From Acrasis kona (Eukaryota > Heterolobosea > Eutetramitea > Acrasida > Acrasidae): a stretch of 48,896 nt of DNA. The DNA is taken from positions 1-48,896 of the forward strand of contig JAOPGA020001418.1 in the NCBI GenBank assembly GCA_026419775.2, given 5' to 3'. Under the pieces are notes generated by a model. It saw only the letters and a program-made list of their open reading frames with translations, ran no database searches and had not been told where the DNA came from. Both the position numbers and the translations under genes were made by a program. Positions 8,856 through 20,713 of the stretch are shown here, piece by piece (the stretch's first letter is position 1; each line of letters starts with the position of its first letter).

Positions 8856-11800
8856 ATGAAGAGAGGTCCAAGCATCACTAGTGAGAGCGGACCAGCTTTG
8901 AAGCGCCCTCGTTCAAATGATTATAACAAGGCACTAAAAATACAGAAAGAATTATCTACATTTGATGATGAAAATGAACTCACACAAGCGTTGGGCATAT
9001 CGCAAGCTGACGTTCATGTCGAATTAAAAAAGATGATAGAAGGAGAACCCACATTGGATGCGATACAAATGATTTTCTATTACATTACAAGTATGTTGTA
9101 CATTTGTGACAATATTTTAACAATGTAGGAAAACTCATGCAATTAACAGGTAGCAACAATGACAATCACACAATCATGAGACAACTTCTACAATTGTTCA
9201 CATCAATAGTGACAAATTACAGAAGCACCTTGTCTCAAAAGTTGTACGTATTCAAGGGAAAAGCCCTAACATTCGACAACTTTTTCTACATCTTCTACGA
9301 GGGCGTGCTTAAAGGAAGAAACCTTGATCTGCTTGATTTTGCATCCAAAAGCTTTTTTGACTCTGATAAAGAAGATGCCGATCAAGGCTACATTGATTCA
9401 TTTGCACCATTCTTCTACACTGAAATCATCTTCGTAGCAACCTCACAAATGTTGGAGGTATGCTCGACGTTCCTATCCGATGATTCCTTCAGTCAACAAC
9501 AAAAACTAATAGTCAACCGTCTAGGTTCGTCCATCATCATTTTCCATTTTTTTTTTAACATTTTCAGCAACCAAAGTCCTTCGAATGATTATAACCTTAT
9601 ACGAAAGAGAAGGTTTCGATCTCAAAAAATTCTCAAAGAGCTTACTCGGTAGCTTGATCAAATTAAATCATTTCGGAGGCGACAACAAACTCATCATGAT
9701 CATCATGGAGATGGTCCTCAGGAATGAAGAATTTGCAGAAAAGTTCATCAAAACAAATCATCGTTACTATGGATCGCACAAACAATTCATTTGCGAGAGC
9801 AAAGGAGGTACTTTTAAATTCTTATCTCACATTTGTGATGACGTATTGAACGAAAATCAAATTGCACTTTTACCATTCCTCGAACCCATCTGTCGTCACT
9901 TTTACACATCAGCCGATTCGATCGTCAATTCGCTTCAAAATCAACAACAACAACATGATCATCGCCATCATCGTCAAAATCATCAACAACAAATGAACAT
10001 TGATTTGAAGAACGCAAAGCAAGAATTCATTCTCAATTTGATCTTTTTGATTCGCAAATGTAAAATCAAGCATCAAATGGACTCGACCACTTTTATACGC
10101 CTCGCCAACGGAGCGCTAGAAGCATTCATGAGCACCGGTAGCTATCGATTGCCACACGAAGCAAGCAACGATTACAAACAAGTTTTATTGCTCGCCGACG
10201 AGATTTTACAACATTTGGAATCACATCCAGACGATCCCATCAGTTACCAAGTATTATCCACAATGATTCGATTCGATCACAGGACGCTATCGAATCGATT
10301 CGATCGCATTTGGACCGTTTTGTTACGTTTGAATGCGAATCAATTCGATGCCGTTCGATTAGATTTGATTCTCAATGTGACGTTCGACGTGTTCATCAAC
10401 GTGAAGGCCACTTTCACGCTGATCGATCGATTGTTCGAATCTTTGGACGAAAAATCCAATCGAACGCCATTACTACAATTTCCAACATTTAGAGAAAAAT
10501 TCAAACAATGCGTTCAGAAATTATCTCCATCGCAAATCGTACCATTCTATCAAATGCTAATCGACAACACGTTGATGAGAATCGATCGATTTCAGGATGG
10601 AATCGGATTGCTAATGTACCCATTAACAACATTTGGTTTCAACGTGATCATCAACGAATCCAATTTCTCACAATTAGAAAACATGAGCAAATCAACGACC
10701 AGCACCATCGTCAAACCACTCTTGAAACAAATGAATGCCATCAACGTTCAGCTCTACTACGCGATGAGCTCCCTCATCAAGAGAACAGAAGAATTCAGCA
10801 GCGACATTTTTAGCTTCAAGCCGCTACGAGGAAACGGTCATAAATACTTGATCGATTTTCGAGATGGATCGGGCATGACCCTACAAGAGATGATCGACAT
10901 GAACAACAAGACGTCGTCGGGCGGTTACAAACTAAAAGCAATTCAAAGCTTCATCATCTTTCAGAGGCTCTACACGTTCAATCAACAATTGATGATCAGC
11001 AGGGGAATAGGAGAAGAATCGAATCATTTGCGAGATGGATTCGAAAATCTCTTCAATCACATTCGATTGGAATTTACGAGAGAAAGTCAAACTTGTAGCG
11101 CAGAGGCTTTGGAGAGAGCGAATTGGAATGGATATATCGAAAATGTACAGGACCAGCCTTCGTACGTGGTCATGTTGTGGTATTTGGTGACTCATAATTT
11201 CTCGCAATTGGTTCCTTACTTGTCGGAATCACATTTCGAGAATATCATTGATTTTTTGATCGTTCAGAGGTCGGTCACGAACGATCGTCGTTCGAATGGT
11301 AGTGATGGGAATCAACAAGGAATCGTCACCGCTCACAACATGTCAAACATTACTTTGGACTTTTGGAACGATTCTAACGTGTTCGAATTTGATTCCATCG
11401 TCGGGTTGTTCCAATCTGCACTGATCAACAGATTGTTGGAAAATGTGCCCGATCAGCAATTGATCGAATCGTTGAAGAAGGGTGATTTCGAAAAGACTTG
11501 TGATGATGTCGGCGTTCCCACTGCTTATGTTCGGTTGTTGTGCTTGTTCCCTCGTCATTATTTTGATCCTCTCTTTTATTCTTGGTTGACTCAATTATTG
11601 TTATGGTTTGCTCGTATTTGTAAAGACGACCAACAGGATTTGTTTGTAGTTTATGAACAATTAAATAAAATTGTAAACGGTCAGGAATTACAAGCGGAAC
11701 AAGCTAGTAAGATCTTTGAACCGTCTTTGATTGAATCTTGTCATGATGCAAAGTGTTTTGTTCGATATGTGTTACGGTCCAAATTAGATTCTTGTCGCAC

Positions 11801-13178
11801 AAAGGTACAGAGGTCAACCATGGTCGATTATTGTAAACAAATGTTGAATCATGAACAAATCAGTTCATCCGTTTGTAGGGTTCTGTGTGATAAATTTGAT
11901 GATACCATTCCACAGAAATTCTCCGATCGCTTTGATGTCCTTACAATGGACATTAAGGTCAAGAATATATCTGCCGTGTTGTCCATGATGACTCTGGAGG
12001 ATTGTGCCACTTTACGTGACGAATCCATGCACATTCTGTTGAGCTTACAATGTGCGTTTGGTCATTTGGCCTCGAAGAGTCACTCCTCCATAGAGTTGAA
12101 CTTACAAGAATCAAGCAACAGAGTATTAAATGCATTAAGAAAGAATCAAGTCGATCAAGATTATCTATCTCGCATTGTAGATGCAATTACTTTATTTGGT
12201 TGGAACAATCTTGTTTCTCCATGGACACCTCCCTTTGAAATCTTCTCCTTGTTATTCAATCACCTGTTACAAAATGAAACGTTGATGGCTAGATTTGCTC
12301 TACGATGCGATCCGCCACAACAAATTACTTTGTTCAAATTGATTACACAAAGAATTATGCATCCACAGGATAGCAAACAAGCACTTGTTTCTTTACGATC
12401 GTGTCAAGTGTTCCTTGAGAACTGTGACATGCACTTGATCATTAACACACATCACTCTAATGTGTTCTCTGGTGTCTCTTACTTGTTGAGCAACAACAGT
12501 GATTTGAAGATTGGTGTTACTGCTGGTCGATTATGTATTGCTGTGGTGGACATGGTGTCTCATAAATGTTGTAATGCATCGAAGAGTAATTTAATAAATA
12601 TTGTTGTAAGCCTTGTTGATAATTGCATCAACAACAGTCAAAGTGATTTATTGAACGGATGTGAGTTGTTTGACACCGTTTGTGATTTGTTAGATCACAT
12701 GTTCCGCCTTAACATCTTCTCTATGGCATTTGCTCCAGTGTTGGTGCAGGTGTTGAACAAGTTAGTGTCTTTATTGTGCAGAACCATGAGCGTAGGTGTG
12801 TTGGACGGTGACGTTGGCACAGATCGCGTGTCGAACATGGTTGTGAGCATTAGTAAGGTATACGAGAGGTTATCTCGCAGCAAGAGCTTGAATCCATTCT
12901 ACGAACAAATCATTTATGACTTTGTTCATGTTGTGGGTCAACATCAATTCGAAGTAAATTCAAATCGGAGAGTATCGGAACAAGAGAAGAAGGTTGTTGA
13001 TTTCAAGAGACAAGGTTTGAAGAATTTGTGCGGTAAGGGATTCAGTGATTTACTTTTGCATTGTTCTGGAAAAGCCAAGACAAGCATTGGAACGAGGTTC
13101 AGTAAGAACTATTTCCACAAACAATTGTTCATAGAGATGTGCTCGGCTGCTTCGGACCAAGGTGTTGATGTTCAATAA
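8856..13178 (+). CDS. large helical-repeat protein, Urb2/Npa2-like ribosome biogenesis factor (tentative)
   Basis: Three exons (8856-9090, 9129-9524, 9568-13178), introns of 38 and 43 nt, about 1413 residues. It has a short basic start MKRGPSITSESGPALKRPRS and is then almost entirely amphipathic helices with Leu/Phe/Ile spacing typical of ARM/HEAT-like solenoids. A Gln/His-rich insert (QQQQHDHRHHRQNHQQQ) lies near 9940-9996. The size, the solenoid make-up, a central segment (SYQVLSTMIRFDHRTLSNRF ... KLSPSQIVPFYQML) and the C-terminal segment (SLNPFYEQIIYDFVHVVGQH ... KNYFHKQLFIEMCS) remind me of Urb2/Npa2, a nucleolar factor for 60S subunit assembly (about 1170-1520 residues in yeast and human). 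The similarity is weak, and other solenoid proteins are possible. Only 5' introns are present; the remaining 3.6 kb is one exon. Confidence 0.5.
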
Positions 13179-13388
13179 ACTTTGATTTGATATCTACAAT
13201 GTTTATTATTGTATATTTGCCGATACTAGATTTGTACTTTTGACGTTTTGCTTATTTCCTTGATGTGTGCTGTGACGGTGACTTGATCAACTAGCAAGTC
13301 TTTACAACAGGCCTATTGATATTTTAAATCCATCTTAGGGTATTTGAAGATACATCAATCCCGAGGTGCGTATTCCAAAAATAATAAC

Positions 13389-14844
13389 ATGGAGGACAGA
13401 GAAGATCCAGAGCATATACTTGTCTCACTACTTTTCTATCATATACAAAATGCATCACAACATGTTGCATATTTGGCAGTGCTTTCAATAAAAGACGATG
13501 AAATTTATCGGAATAACTTGGAAACATTCGGGCAATGGAAGCTAACAGAAGTTATACAAGTTTTGAGATATCTTCAACAAAAGACAACAAATGCCGAATA
13601 CTTTCGAAACACCATACAAAATCAACTTCAAACTTGTCGAAGGCGAACAAGTTACGATCACATGATTGGAGGTTGTCTGCAAAGATACTGCTACCATCCA
13701 ATAACAGCGCTACGGTTATTCGAGGAGGCGCTCGAATGCAACCCCTTCAACTATGAAGCCCGAATGTACATGGCAAATACCCTACACTCCGATGCCATAA
13801 ACAAAAGACTAGAGTGCTCAAAGGAACTCGGACTCAGTGCATACGTGTGCAGAAAACTAATAGCAGGCCTACAGCAGTCTCTCAAATTGTTGAACATGAG
13901 TGAGGAACTTCTTCATTACACGTTAAGAGATCATTCTTCATTTCTACATTTACTAGAGTGAGTTTATATATTACCACAATTCACTTACACTAAATAGAGG
14001 GAGGATACTTGTAAATAGAGGCAAATTAGAAGAAGCAATTAACATGTATAGAGAAGCCAAGAACATTAATCCTCGCAGCTTCCACACTCATTTTTACATG
14101 GGCTTCTATTATGGCTTCAATCTCGGAAATAGTTTGGAAAAGTTTCAAACCAGCATTCAACTTTTTCACGAAAGCTTGTCAATGTGCACGATACCTCAGA
14201 GACCTATATTCGAAGGAATTATGTAAGTTACAAATACATATTCAAACACTAACATGAACAGATACAATAACATTGCAGCTCTATTAATACGATTGGATCG
14301 GTTTACTGAGGCCATGATTTATTACGAAAAAACATTATCGTCGAACCCTGACATGGGATGGGCTTATCGCGACCGAAGCTTTCTACACAGAGCCAATGCG
14401 AGGTATGAACTGGCCATAAACGACTACACAAAGTGTTTGGAGATGAAACCAGAAATCAGTTCTGAACGCGCACAATTCTACGGTTACAGAGGAATGTTAC
14501 TGACGTATGTAAATAAACACAGCGAAGTGGAAAGAGACTTGATGCAAAGCATATTGTTGGATCCGAACAATTCTTTCGCCTACATTGCACTCACAACATA
14601 TTATGCTGAAAACAATAATCCTGAAATGGTAATGGATGTTTTGGATCAAGGAGTCACGCGTTGTGGACCTTCCACCACGGACCTGACACGCTTGTTGGCC
14701 GCACGACACGATTACTATTCTTATTACAATCCAAGTCAGATGAATCAAATTAGAAAATGTAGAAGAGAGTTGGATATTCTTTCCACATCGGGTCATATTG
14801 GAAATACGATTGGTAAAATTGGTTTTGTAATAGGGTTCCAATAA
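13389..14844 (+). CDS. tetratricopeptide-repeat protein
   Basis: Exons 13389-13957, 13998-14222 and 14262-14844 give about 458 residues. Several TPR motifs are visible: ALRLFEEALECNPFNYEARM (about 120), GKLEEAINMYREAKNINP (about 200), DRFTEAMIYYEKTLSSNP (about 280), ARYELAINDYTKCLEMKP (about 318) and SEVERDLMQSILLDPNN (about 360). Each shows the usual A-x-x-x-Y/F spacing ending in a Pro-containing turn. No catalytic domain, signal peptide or membrane segment is visible, so it is likely a protein-interaction scaffold. I cannot assign an orthologue. It converges on minus-strand material at 14885. Confidence 0.75.
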
Positions 14845-14884
14845 CACTTCCTATCGGTCAACTTAAGAGGAAAACCGATTGGAT

Positions 14885-15040
14885 CTATTGTTTTGCCAGT
14901 TGATACATGGTCTGATGGTCGTGGCCTATTGTTTTCTCAATCACATCATTGAATGCAGCGGGGCCAATAGCATCACGACTCGCCTCTTCAATACCGGTTA
15001 CATCTTTCACACAGAACAGCGTCCACACAACACCAAACAT
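14885..15040 (-). CDS. small hypothetical protein or terminal exon
   Basis: An ATG-initiated 51-codon frame (start MFGVVWTLFCVKDVTGIEE, end NDVIEKTIGHDHQTMYQLAKQ). The composition looks protein-like, but it is short, has no recognised domain, and lies directly downstream of the transposase relic on the same strand. It may be a second small gene of that element or an orphan exon. Confidence 0.3.
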   Translation of the reverse strand: MFGVVWTLFCVKDVTGIEEASRDAIGPAAFNDVIEKTIGHDHQTMYQLAKQ

Positions 15041-15049
15041 TAATAAATG

Positions 15050-15728
15050 TTATTTTTTTATTAACTGAAGACATACATATTTGTTGATACAATCTTTCGT
15101 AATTAGAAGTTTTCCAAGATAATTCTCGCCTTCCAAGTCAAAAACATCCCCAACAATCGCACTGCTATATTTGTAACAACCGAGCAGTGGATGTTTGTCT
15201 GGAAATGTTAACTTCTGTACTTTAATTTGGGTTCGATCCTTTGAAATGTCCTGAACCCGCGCGTACATTATTTCACCACTCTCTGAGCGATACATAATGT
15301 CATCGTTAGGCTTTATGGTGTGCCTTGATCCACAAACTTCGTCCATATAATACATATGTGGATACAAATAACGAGCAGATTGTACAATCATCTCTTGTTC
15401 TCCAATCCATTTCTCAAGGTCACGGCAATTAGATTGTTGGATGTACCTTCTAAAAACCCGATGTTTTGCCTCAAAAGGACGAGTCCACCACAATACTGGT
15501 GGCCCCCAGAGACGAATGTGAGTGAACATGTGGAGCACATTATGAAAGTTTGGAAAGTTACAATCTGCTGGACTTCTTAATGCAAGGTACTCGCGACGCC
15601 ACTCTTTACATAGCGCTTCTGCTCAAACCTCAAATCTCTTCATCATCATGCATTCTTCCATTTTTGAATGTTTGTTGTAATTGTATTCCTGCGGACCAGT
15701 GAACTCAACTTCGGGTAATTTACTATAA
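15050..15728 (-). pseudogene. C-terminal remnant of a CACTA/Plavaka-like (Tnp2-type) transposase
   Basis: The minus strand encodes about 220 codons with the C-terminal signature of these transposases: a His-rich segment NFHNVLHMFTHIRLWGPP, then WTRPFEAKHRVFRRYIQQSN and CRDLEKWI. In related elements this follows the catalytic half and precedes the region that recognises the element ends. The frame is broken by an in-frame TGA (complement of 15623-15625) between KRFEV and AEALCKEW, and the N-terminal two thirds are absent. A different fragment of a related transposase, holding the N-terminal and middle part, lies at 45278-46241. Confidence 0.7.
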
Positions 15729-15778
15729 ATTCAATCGGAACTCGAACAATTTGTTCCAACTGACAACACAAAAACAAA

Positions 15779-16644
15779 ATGACAGTGAGTGAATACGAAG
15801 TTAAAGAGATAATTGAAGCCATACGCTTAGATATTCAAAAGATAGAAAGTGCGGCTAGTGTCAGTGACGTAATAGCTCAGGCGATGCAACCTTCTTTGAC
15901 AAATTTGAGAGAGAGGCTAAAAGAAAACGAGGAGAAACTAAAAAGCATTCAAGATGCTTTCTCTGTTGTGTAAGGATCATTATAATCAACTATTAACACA
16001 ATGACAGTGACACAACTGATCAAGAAGATAGGACTCAGTCAGAGGAAAGTTCTGAAATTGTAACAGAAGAGTCGTCAGACAATAGTGAATCTCCGCAAAC
16101 CAACCAGCCGAAACGAACCGCTAGAAAAGTACGAAAGGTTAGAGGAAAGGATGACAAACCAGTTTTTGTGATAGGTAAGATAATAACTATTTTGGTCTAT
16201 AACGTTACTTTAGGGTCTTGCTTTAACGAAGCATGTACAAACGAAAAAGAATTTTGGAAGAGATATGGAGTTATCGCAAAAGACCACAACCACGACTGGT
16301 TTAAAAAACTAACTTCTGCACCAACCGAAGACGAGAAAGTGAAGGCTCATAGAGAGTTCATAAAATTAGTAAGTGACATTATCGACAAAAATGACTTTGC
16401 TCTCTACAAATCAACAATAATTAAGACGGCTACAAAGAGTTTTAAGGCATGGATTGCTAACGCTATTCTAAGAGCCGTACGTGACTTTCAAAAGAAGAAC
16501 AATATAGCGGTACAGAAGAAGAGAAAAAGAGAAGGAAGAGGGGCAGAAGAGCATGAGCAAGGGACAGGGAAGTTCACTAAGCGCATATATCCCAATGGCT
16601 TCGATGACTATTTCAAAAATAAAAATGTATCAGCTTTTGAATAA
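15779..16644 (+). CDS. hypothetical charged protein
   Basis: Exons 15779-15969, 16008-16174 and 16214-16644, introns 38 and 39 nt, about 262 residues. The N-terminus is a predicted coiled coil (SLTNLRERLKENEEKLKSIQ). The middle is acidic and Ser-rich, followed by a basic cluster RTARKVRKVRGKDD. The C-terminal half looks like a compact helical domain (EFWKRYGVIAKDHNHDWFKK ... TATKSFKAWIANAILRAVRDF) ending in KKRKREGRG. Basic clusters suggest a nuclear protein. I do not recognise the family. It may be lineage-specific. Confidence 0.6.
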
Positions 16645-17312
16645 TTAGTTGTTTAAATGCTTTGGTTTGAATGTAGAAAATTCAAAAGAAGAATGGGAGG
16701 AATGCTGCGGGTGAACAGCATGCTCCTACAGGATATGCAATATGTTATCCAACACGAACAATTATACTCAGTACGAGACGGCGAGGAATATGTGTAACAG
16801 TACCGTGAGCGATATGATAACTAACAGGATACATATACAAAATGTACTTCGACTATCTATTGCTAATGTGATATGATTTGCGATACGCCGTGCTTGTGCT
16901 GACGATTGTATTGTCAAGTTGTAAGGTGAGAGTGATTGCAATAGGTTCAACCACAGCACAATCAATTATTTTTAAAATAGAAGATTTATTAGGGGAAATA
17001 ATAAGCCCGTTCCTATTGTAATGTGAATTGATATACTAATAAAAATCCCACTTAAAAAAGCCAATCACATATCCTCTCCCGCCCGATGTGGAAAGGCTAC
17101 TTACGATTTAGTACAATATTGTATGCCTATTAATTTAGCTCTTCGCCATAAGGAAAACTTCGAATACGGTTACAACACACTTATTTCATTAGGTTTGATG
17201 CATTTGCAATACCATCCGTGTCTGTCAATTAGAGGACCATATTTGTACCTGTCGACATGACATGAAACTATGATGATTTTGACGAGGGGAACATAGTTTT
17301 TTAAAGAAAAGA
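16645..17312. other. intergenic, no supportable gene
   Basis: About 670 bp, AT-rich. A minus-strand open frame (16768-16965) with a hydrophobic end lacks an ATG. I see no RNA gene and no repeat. Confidence 0.5.
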
Positions 17313-18827
17313 ATGAGGGCTGTGAGAGTTCTTCTCGCCATCCTACTGTGCCTCGCTCTTGGTTCATGTTCAGGCAGTACGTCCGTGTCAAGGTCGATGT
17401 CAGTTCAAGAGCACGTACACCTCATTGCGCACAATTTCGCTTATAATTTCGCGAGGGAAAGAGCACACCGTCGTAGCAAAATCTTTGCAGCCCAACTTCC
17501 AGAAACTACTGTATCATATACCCACCCACTGTTCAGAATAATTAATAGAGGACACATCAGAGTGAAAAGAAGTACCAACAATGTGGGACACAAAAATGTT
17601 TTCAATTTGCCGAAAATAAGACGAGTCGCACAAATTTATGCTGTAGAATTGTCGGACGCGATGATTATCGGCGCACTTAGGAGAGCTTTCAACAAAGTCA
17701 AATCTGGTTTCCAGAATGTTGCCAATAAAGTTAAACATGGAGTACAACAAGTCGCTCATAAAGCCAAACATGGAGTACAACATGCTGTTCACAAACTCAA
17801 GACGGGCGCACATGGAGCTATGCATCAAGTAGCAGGATTCGCCAAGAGCCAAGCCAACCACTTTGTCAAAGATTACATCTTGTCTTATAAAGACGTGATC
17901 AAACAAGCAAAAAACGTATTCCATACAGCCGCGGGAGGAGCCATAAAGTTTGGAAGAACAATGGCTTCCGGAGGAAAGAAGTTCGGACAGTCCATTGGTC
18001 GAAGTGCCGCAATGGCAGGTGGATATTTGGGAAACGCTGCCAGAGGTGCAGGTAAATTCGTAATCGCTTCAGGACGCACAGTTGGAAACTTTGCCAGAGC
18101 TACAAACTTTAAAAATTTTGCAGTGATGGGAGGACAACTTTTTAGAGGAGACATTAATGGCATGAGGAACAATTGGAATAAACAAGCGGATCAGTACAAG
18201 AAGACAGCCGCAATGACAGCCGGTAACTTTAAACAACTTGCAAATGACTACAAGAGCGAAATGAACCAGGCAAGCGCAGCTCTAAGGAAGGGTCTAGTCG
18301 GCGAGTTTGCAAAAACAAAAGAGGCGTTGAAGGAATTAGGAAAGGGATTTATCGAAGCAGGAAAAGATTTATACAAGTTGTACAAGGAAGTTGATAAGTT
18401 GTTCGACAGTCATCCCTTGCTGAAAATGTTGAAGGAATTCAGTCCACTGGGTGTCGCCGATACTGTCAGAATGTTGGTCAAATATGGTAAAGATGGTCAA
18501 TGGGCGAACTTTGCTTTGGGTTTGGTTGATAAAGTTGCTGATGTTGCCGCGTACATTCCAAAGATTGGTACGGTTGTATCCGCTGCATTAAATACTTGTT
18601 CGACTATGGCCAGATTCGGTATTGCAATGTCTCAGGGTAGACATGAAGATGCTTTGAGAGAACTTGCAAACATCAAGTTGCCACTTCCAGGAGGAGCCGG
18701 TAAAGTTATTAATGGTGCTGCAAAGGGAGTCAAATACGGTTTCAAGGCATACGACATTGCTAATGAACTCTCAGGAGGTAAGTTAAGACCCCAAGACGGT
18801 TCCAACGAGAGCAATGAAGAGGTTTAA
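17313..18827 (+). CDS. secreted Lys/Ala/His-rich protein with 11-residue helical repeats
   Basis: Single exon, 504 residues. The first about 20 residues form a clear signal peptide (MRAVRVLLAILLCLALGSCS). A dibasic site GHIRVKR|STNN near residue 85 could be a pro-peptide cleavage point. About residues 128-175 contain consecutive 11-residue units (KVKSGFQNVAN, KVKHGVQQVAH, KAKHGVQHAVH, KLKTGAHGAMH) that would form an amphipathic helix with 11/3 periodicity, as in LEA proteins and synucleins. The middle is Gly/Ala/Lys-rich amphipathic sequence. The C-terminal 120 residues (VDKVADVAAYIPKIGTVV ... LPLPGGAGKVINGAAKG) resemble the small-residue-rich linkers found before effector domains of bacterial polymorphic secreted proteins, but no such domain follows. 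A secreted membrane-active or coat protein is plausible. The family is unrecognised. Confidence 0.7.
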   Translation: MRAVRVLLAILLCLALGSCSGSTSVSRSMSVQEHVHLIAHNFAYNFARERAHRRSKIFAAQLPETTVSYTHPLFRIINRGHIRVKRSTNNVGHKNVFNLPKIRRVAQIYAVELSDAMIIGALRRAFNKVKSGFQNVANKVKHGVQQVAHKAKHGVQHAVHKLKTGAHGAMHQVAGFAKSQANHFVKDYILSYKDVIKQAKNVFHTAAGGAIKFGRTMASGGKKFGQSIGRSAAMAGGYLGNAARGAGKFVIASGRTVGNFARATNFKNFAVMGGQLFRGDINGMRNNWNKQADQYKKTAAMTAGNFKQLANDYKSEMNQASAALRKGLVGEFAKTKEALKELGKGFIEAGKDLYKLYKEVDKLFDSHPLLKMLKEFSPLGVADTVRMLVKYGKDGQWANFALGLVDKVADVAAYIPKIGTVVSAALNTCSTMARFGIAMSQGRHEDALRELANIKLPLPGGAGKVINGAAKGVKYGFKAYDIANELSGGKLRPQDGSNESNEEV

Positions 18828-18954
18828 AAAATCATTTGAGTTGATGATTACAATCAACTTATTATTAATAAAGTCATAACGATTCTACCACATGAATTTT
18901 TGATTCCCAGATTTGCAGACACAGAGGTCTTAGGAATGGTACAAGAGGTTTGAC

Positions 18955-20484
18955 ATGGAGGAAATCATTCCTGAAATTTATGCAATGGGGAGAAAGTCAG
19001 TAACTGGTGTGAAGATCGAGTTCATAAAGGCACATATAGTACAAAAATATGAGGCACGTATACATTTGAGAAATTTGACTACACAATGTTGGGATGTATC
19101 GCATCTGCAACAGTCGACGACTTGTCTTGTGATTTCCTCTCATTCTTCACACTACTTGATGAAAAGTTCACTGTCAGAGAAATTATCATAACCATCAGTA
19201 GCAGTCAAAGTGTGATCAACCTTCAAGTAGATGAAGACAATGACATTACAACAGATGATATTGACATCTTGAACGACAAGACGACGATTTGGATCAAGAG
19301 GTTGAAGAGCTGAATGATTCAAACGCAGTCATTATCACATTTACAACAAGTGTTGATCGTCAGGATGTGCACAACGAGCAGGAGTACAATGATGACTTTG
19401 GTGGTTTTGACGATTCACCCCACAAAGACCAGTCCATTGAGCCAACTATATCCCAACACCATAATTATGACAATGAAGTCGACCAACTATAAAGAAATTA
19501 AAGACTCCACAAACAAAGTGCCCAAAAAAGAACATTGTAGAAGAAAATAAGGTTGTTCTTGTGCAGGATTTATACAACAACTCTGGATGTTACCAGTTTC
19601 ACAAAACTTGCATCAGGACAGTCCTCTTTGTTAATAAGAAGAGAGAGAATTGAAAGGTTGAAGAAGATACGAGCCCACAATTCGCCAATGCACAAGAACA
19701 TTTGATCAAAGAAAACAATCTTCCAATTAAAAGAGTTCATGGAGACTAATTCCGAAGTGAATGGTCGAAAAAGTGGCAAGACAAGATACATGAACAATTC
19801 TTTTAAATTTGGTTCCTCCCAAGCAAGTCCGTAAGAGAAGATTTCAAACGACCGATGACAGAAAAGGATTTGATTAAAATTGACTTCTACACATTCAATA
19901 GGCACAGATGGAAGTTAACCAGAAGACTATGTTGGAAAGAAGCAACTTCTTGGCACCTCCCGTCACAGACCTTGTCCGTGCAAAGATTGTTGATGTACTA
20001 GACAAGATATTGGAAGCAGAAGCTAAAGGAAAAGTACAGACCCATTGTTGGTTTTAAGAAGTTGAGACTTTTTGTTCATTGTAAATGATGAGAATCAGCT
20101 TGTTGTCAGGGTGAAAGTAGATCTTCACACCAACAACTGGAATGATGTTACTTCCATGTTTGTGATAAACAATAGAGAGAGCTACAACAGCAAAAACCTC
20201 ACGCAAAAGTTAAATGCTGCCACACTCAGAGACCTCAAAAAATGTAAAGAATGTGTACCTTTTGATGTTCGTTGGTTCTACGATGACACTATTGCAGAGA
20301 ATGAAAATTGTGGTGCGATAAAGAGGACAATGAGGACGAAGAGGATGATAAGATGTTGAAGATCGAGCCAAAATGCCCAACAACCAAGGTACAATCCAAA
20401 TACCTCTCTGCGATGCGTCAGCATGAGTATGAAGCCAAGCACTCAACATGTTCAGCAACATATTTTCAGAAATGTAAACAGTGA
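18955..20484 (+). pseudogene. decayed protein gene, family unknown
   Basis: Plus-strand coding-like pieces lie end to end but change frame repeatedly. The first is MEEIIPEIYAMGRKSVTG (18955), possibly spliced over an intron 19057-19111 into DDLSCDFLSFFTLLDEKFTV. Next is an acidic segment in another frame (DQEVEELNDSNAVI from about 19289), then SNFLAPPVTDLVRAKIVDVL (about 19930), then VDLHTNNWNDVTSMFVINNR (about 20120). Near 20315 the frame shifts again into EDDKMLKIEPKCPTTK, ending at a stop near 20480. Shared orientation and Asp/Glu-rich composition suggest one former gene with several frameshifts and stops. No family recognised. Sequencing indels are an alternative. Confidence 0.35.
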
Positions 20485-20524
20485 AGAAACGTATATTGGA
20501 GTCAAACCAAGTTTTTATGACAAT

Positions 20525-20619
20525 CGAAATGAGGTACTTAGAACAAAAAAATATTTCGTGAAAACAGCGTTGAAGTCTTGAAGGAATCGAAATATTTTTT
20601 GTTGTAAGTACCCCATTTC
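20525..20619. repeat. 95-bp hairpin (long imperfect inverted repeat)
   Basis: The left arm from 20525 (GAAATGAGGTACTTAGAACA...) pairs with the right arm ending 20619. About 32 bp match with two mismatches and one single-base indel, around a loop of about 29 nt. It lies 95 bp upstream of the start codon at 20714. It could be a small foldback element or an RNA hairpin. Confidence 0.75.
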
Positions 20620-20713
20620 ATTTTGTAAGTCACAACTGCTTTTTGTACTGGTGGTCGCTTAGCTGTAAATTTTGTAAAGGGCTGATCTATTTAAATTAAT
20701 AAAATTAGGAGTC

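Noticed and set aside
16768-16965. Minus-strand frame with a hydrophobic C-terminus
   Set aside because: No ATG, no splice site chosen with confidence; the hydrophobic run could be chance in AT-rich DNA.
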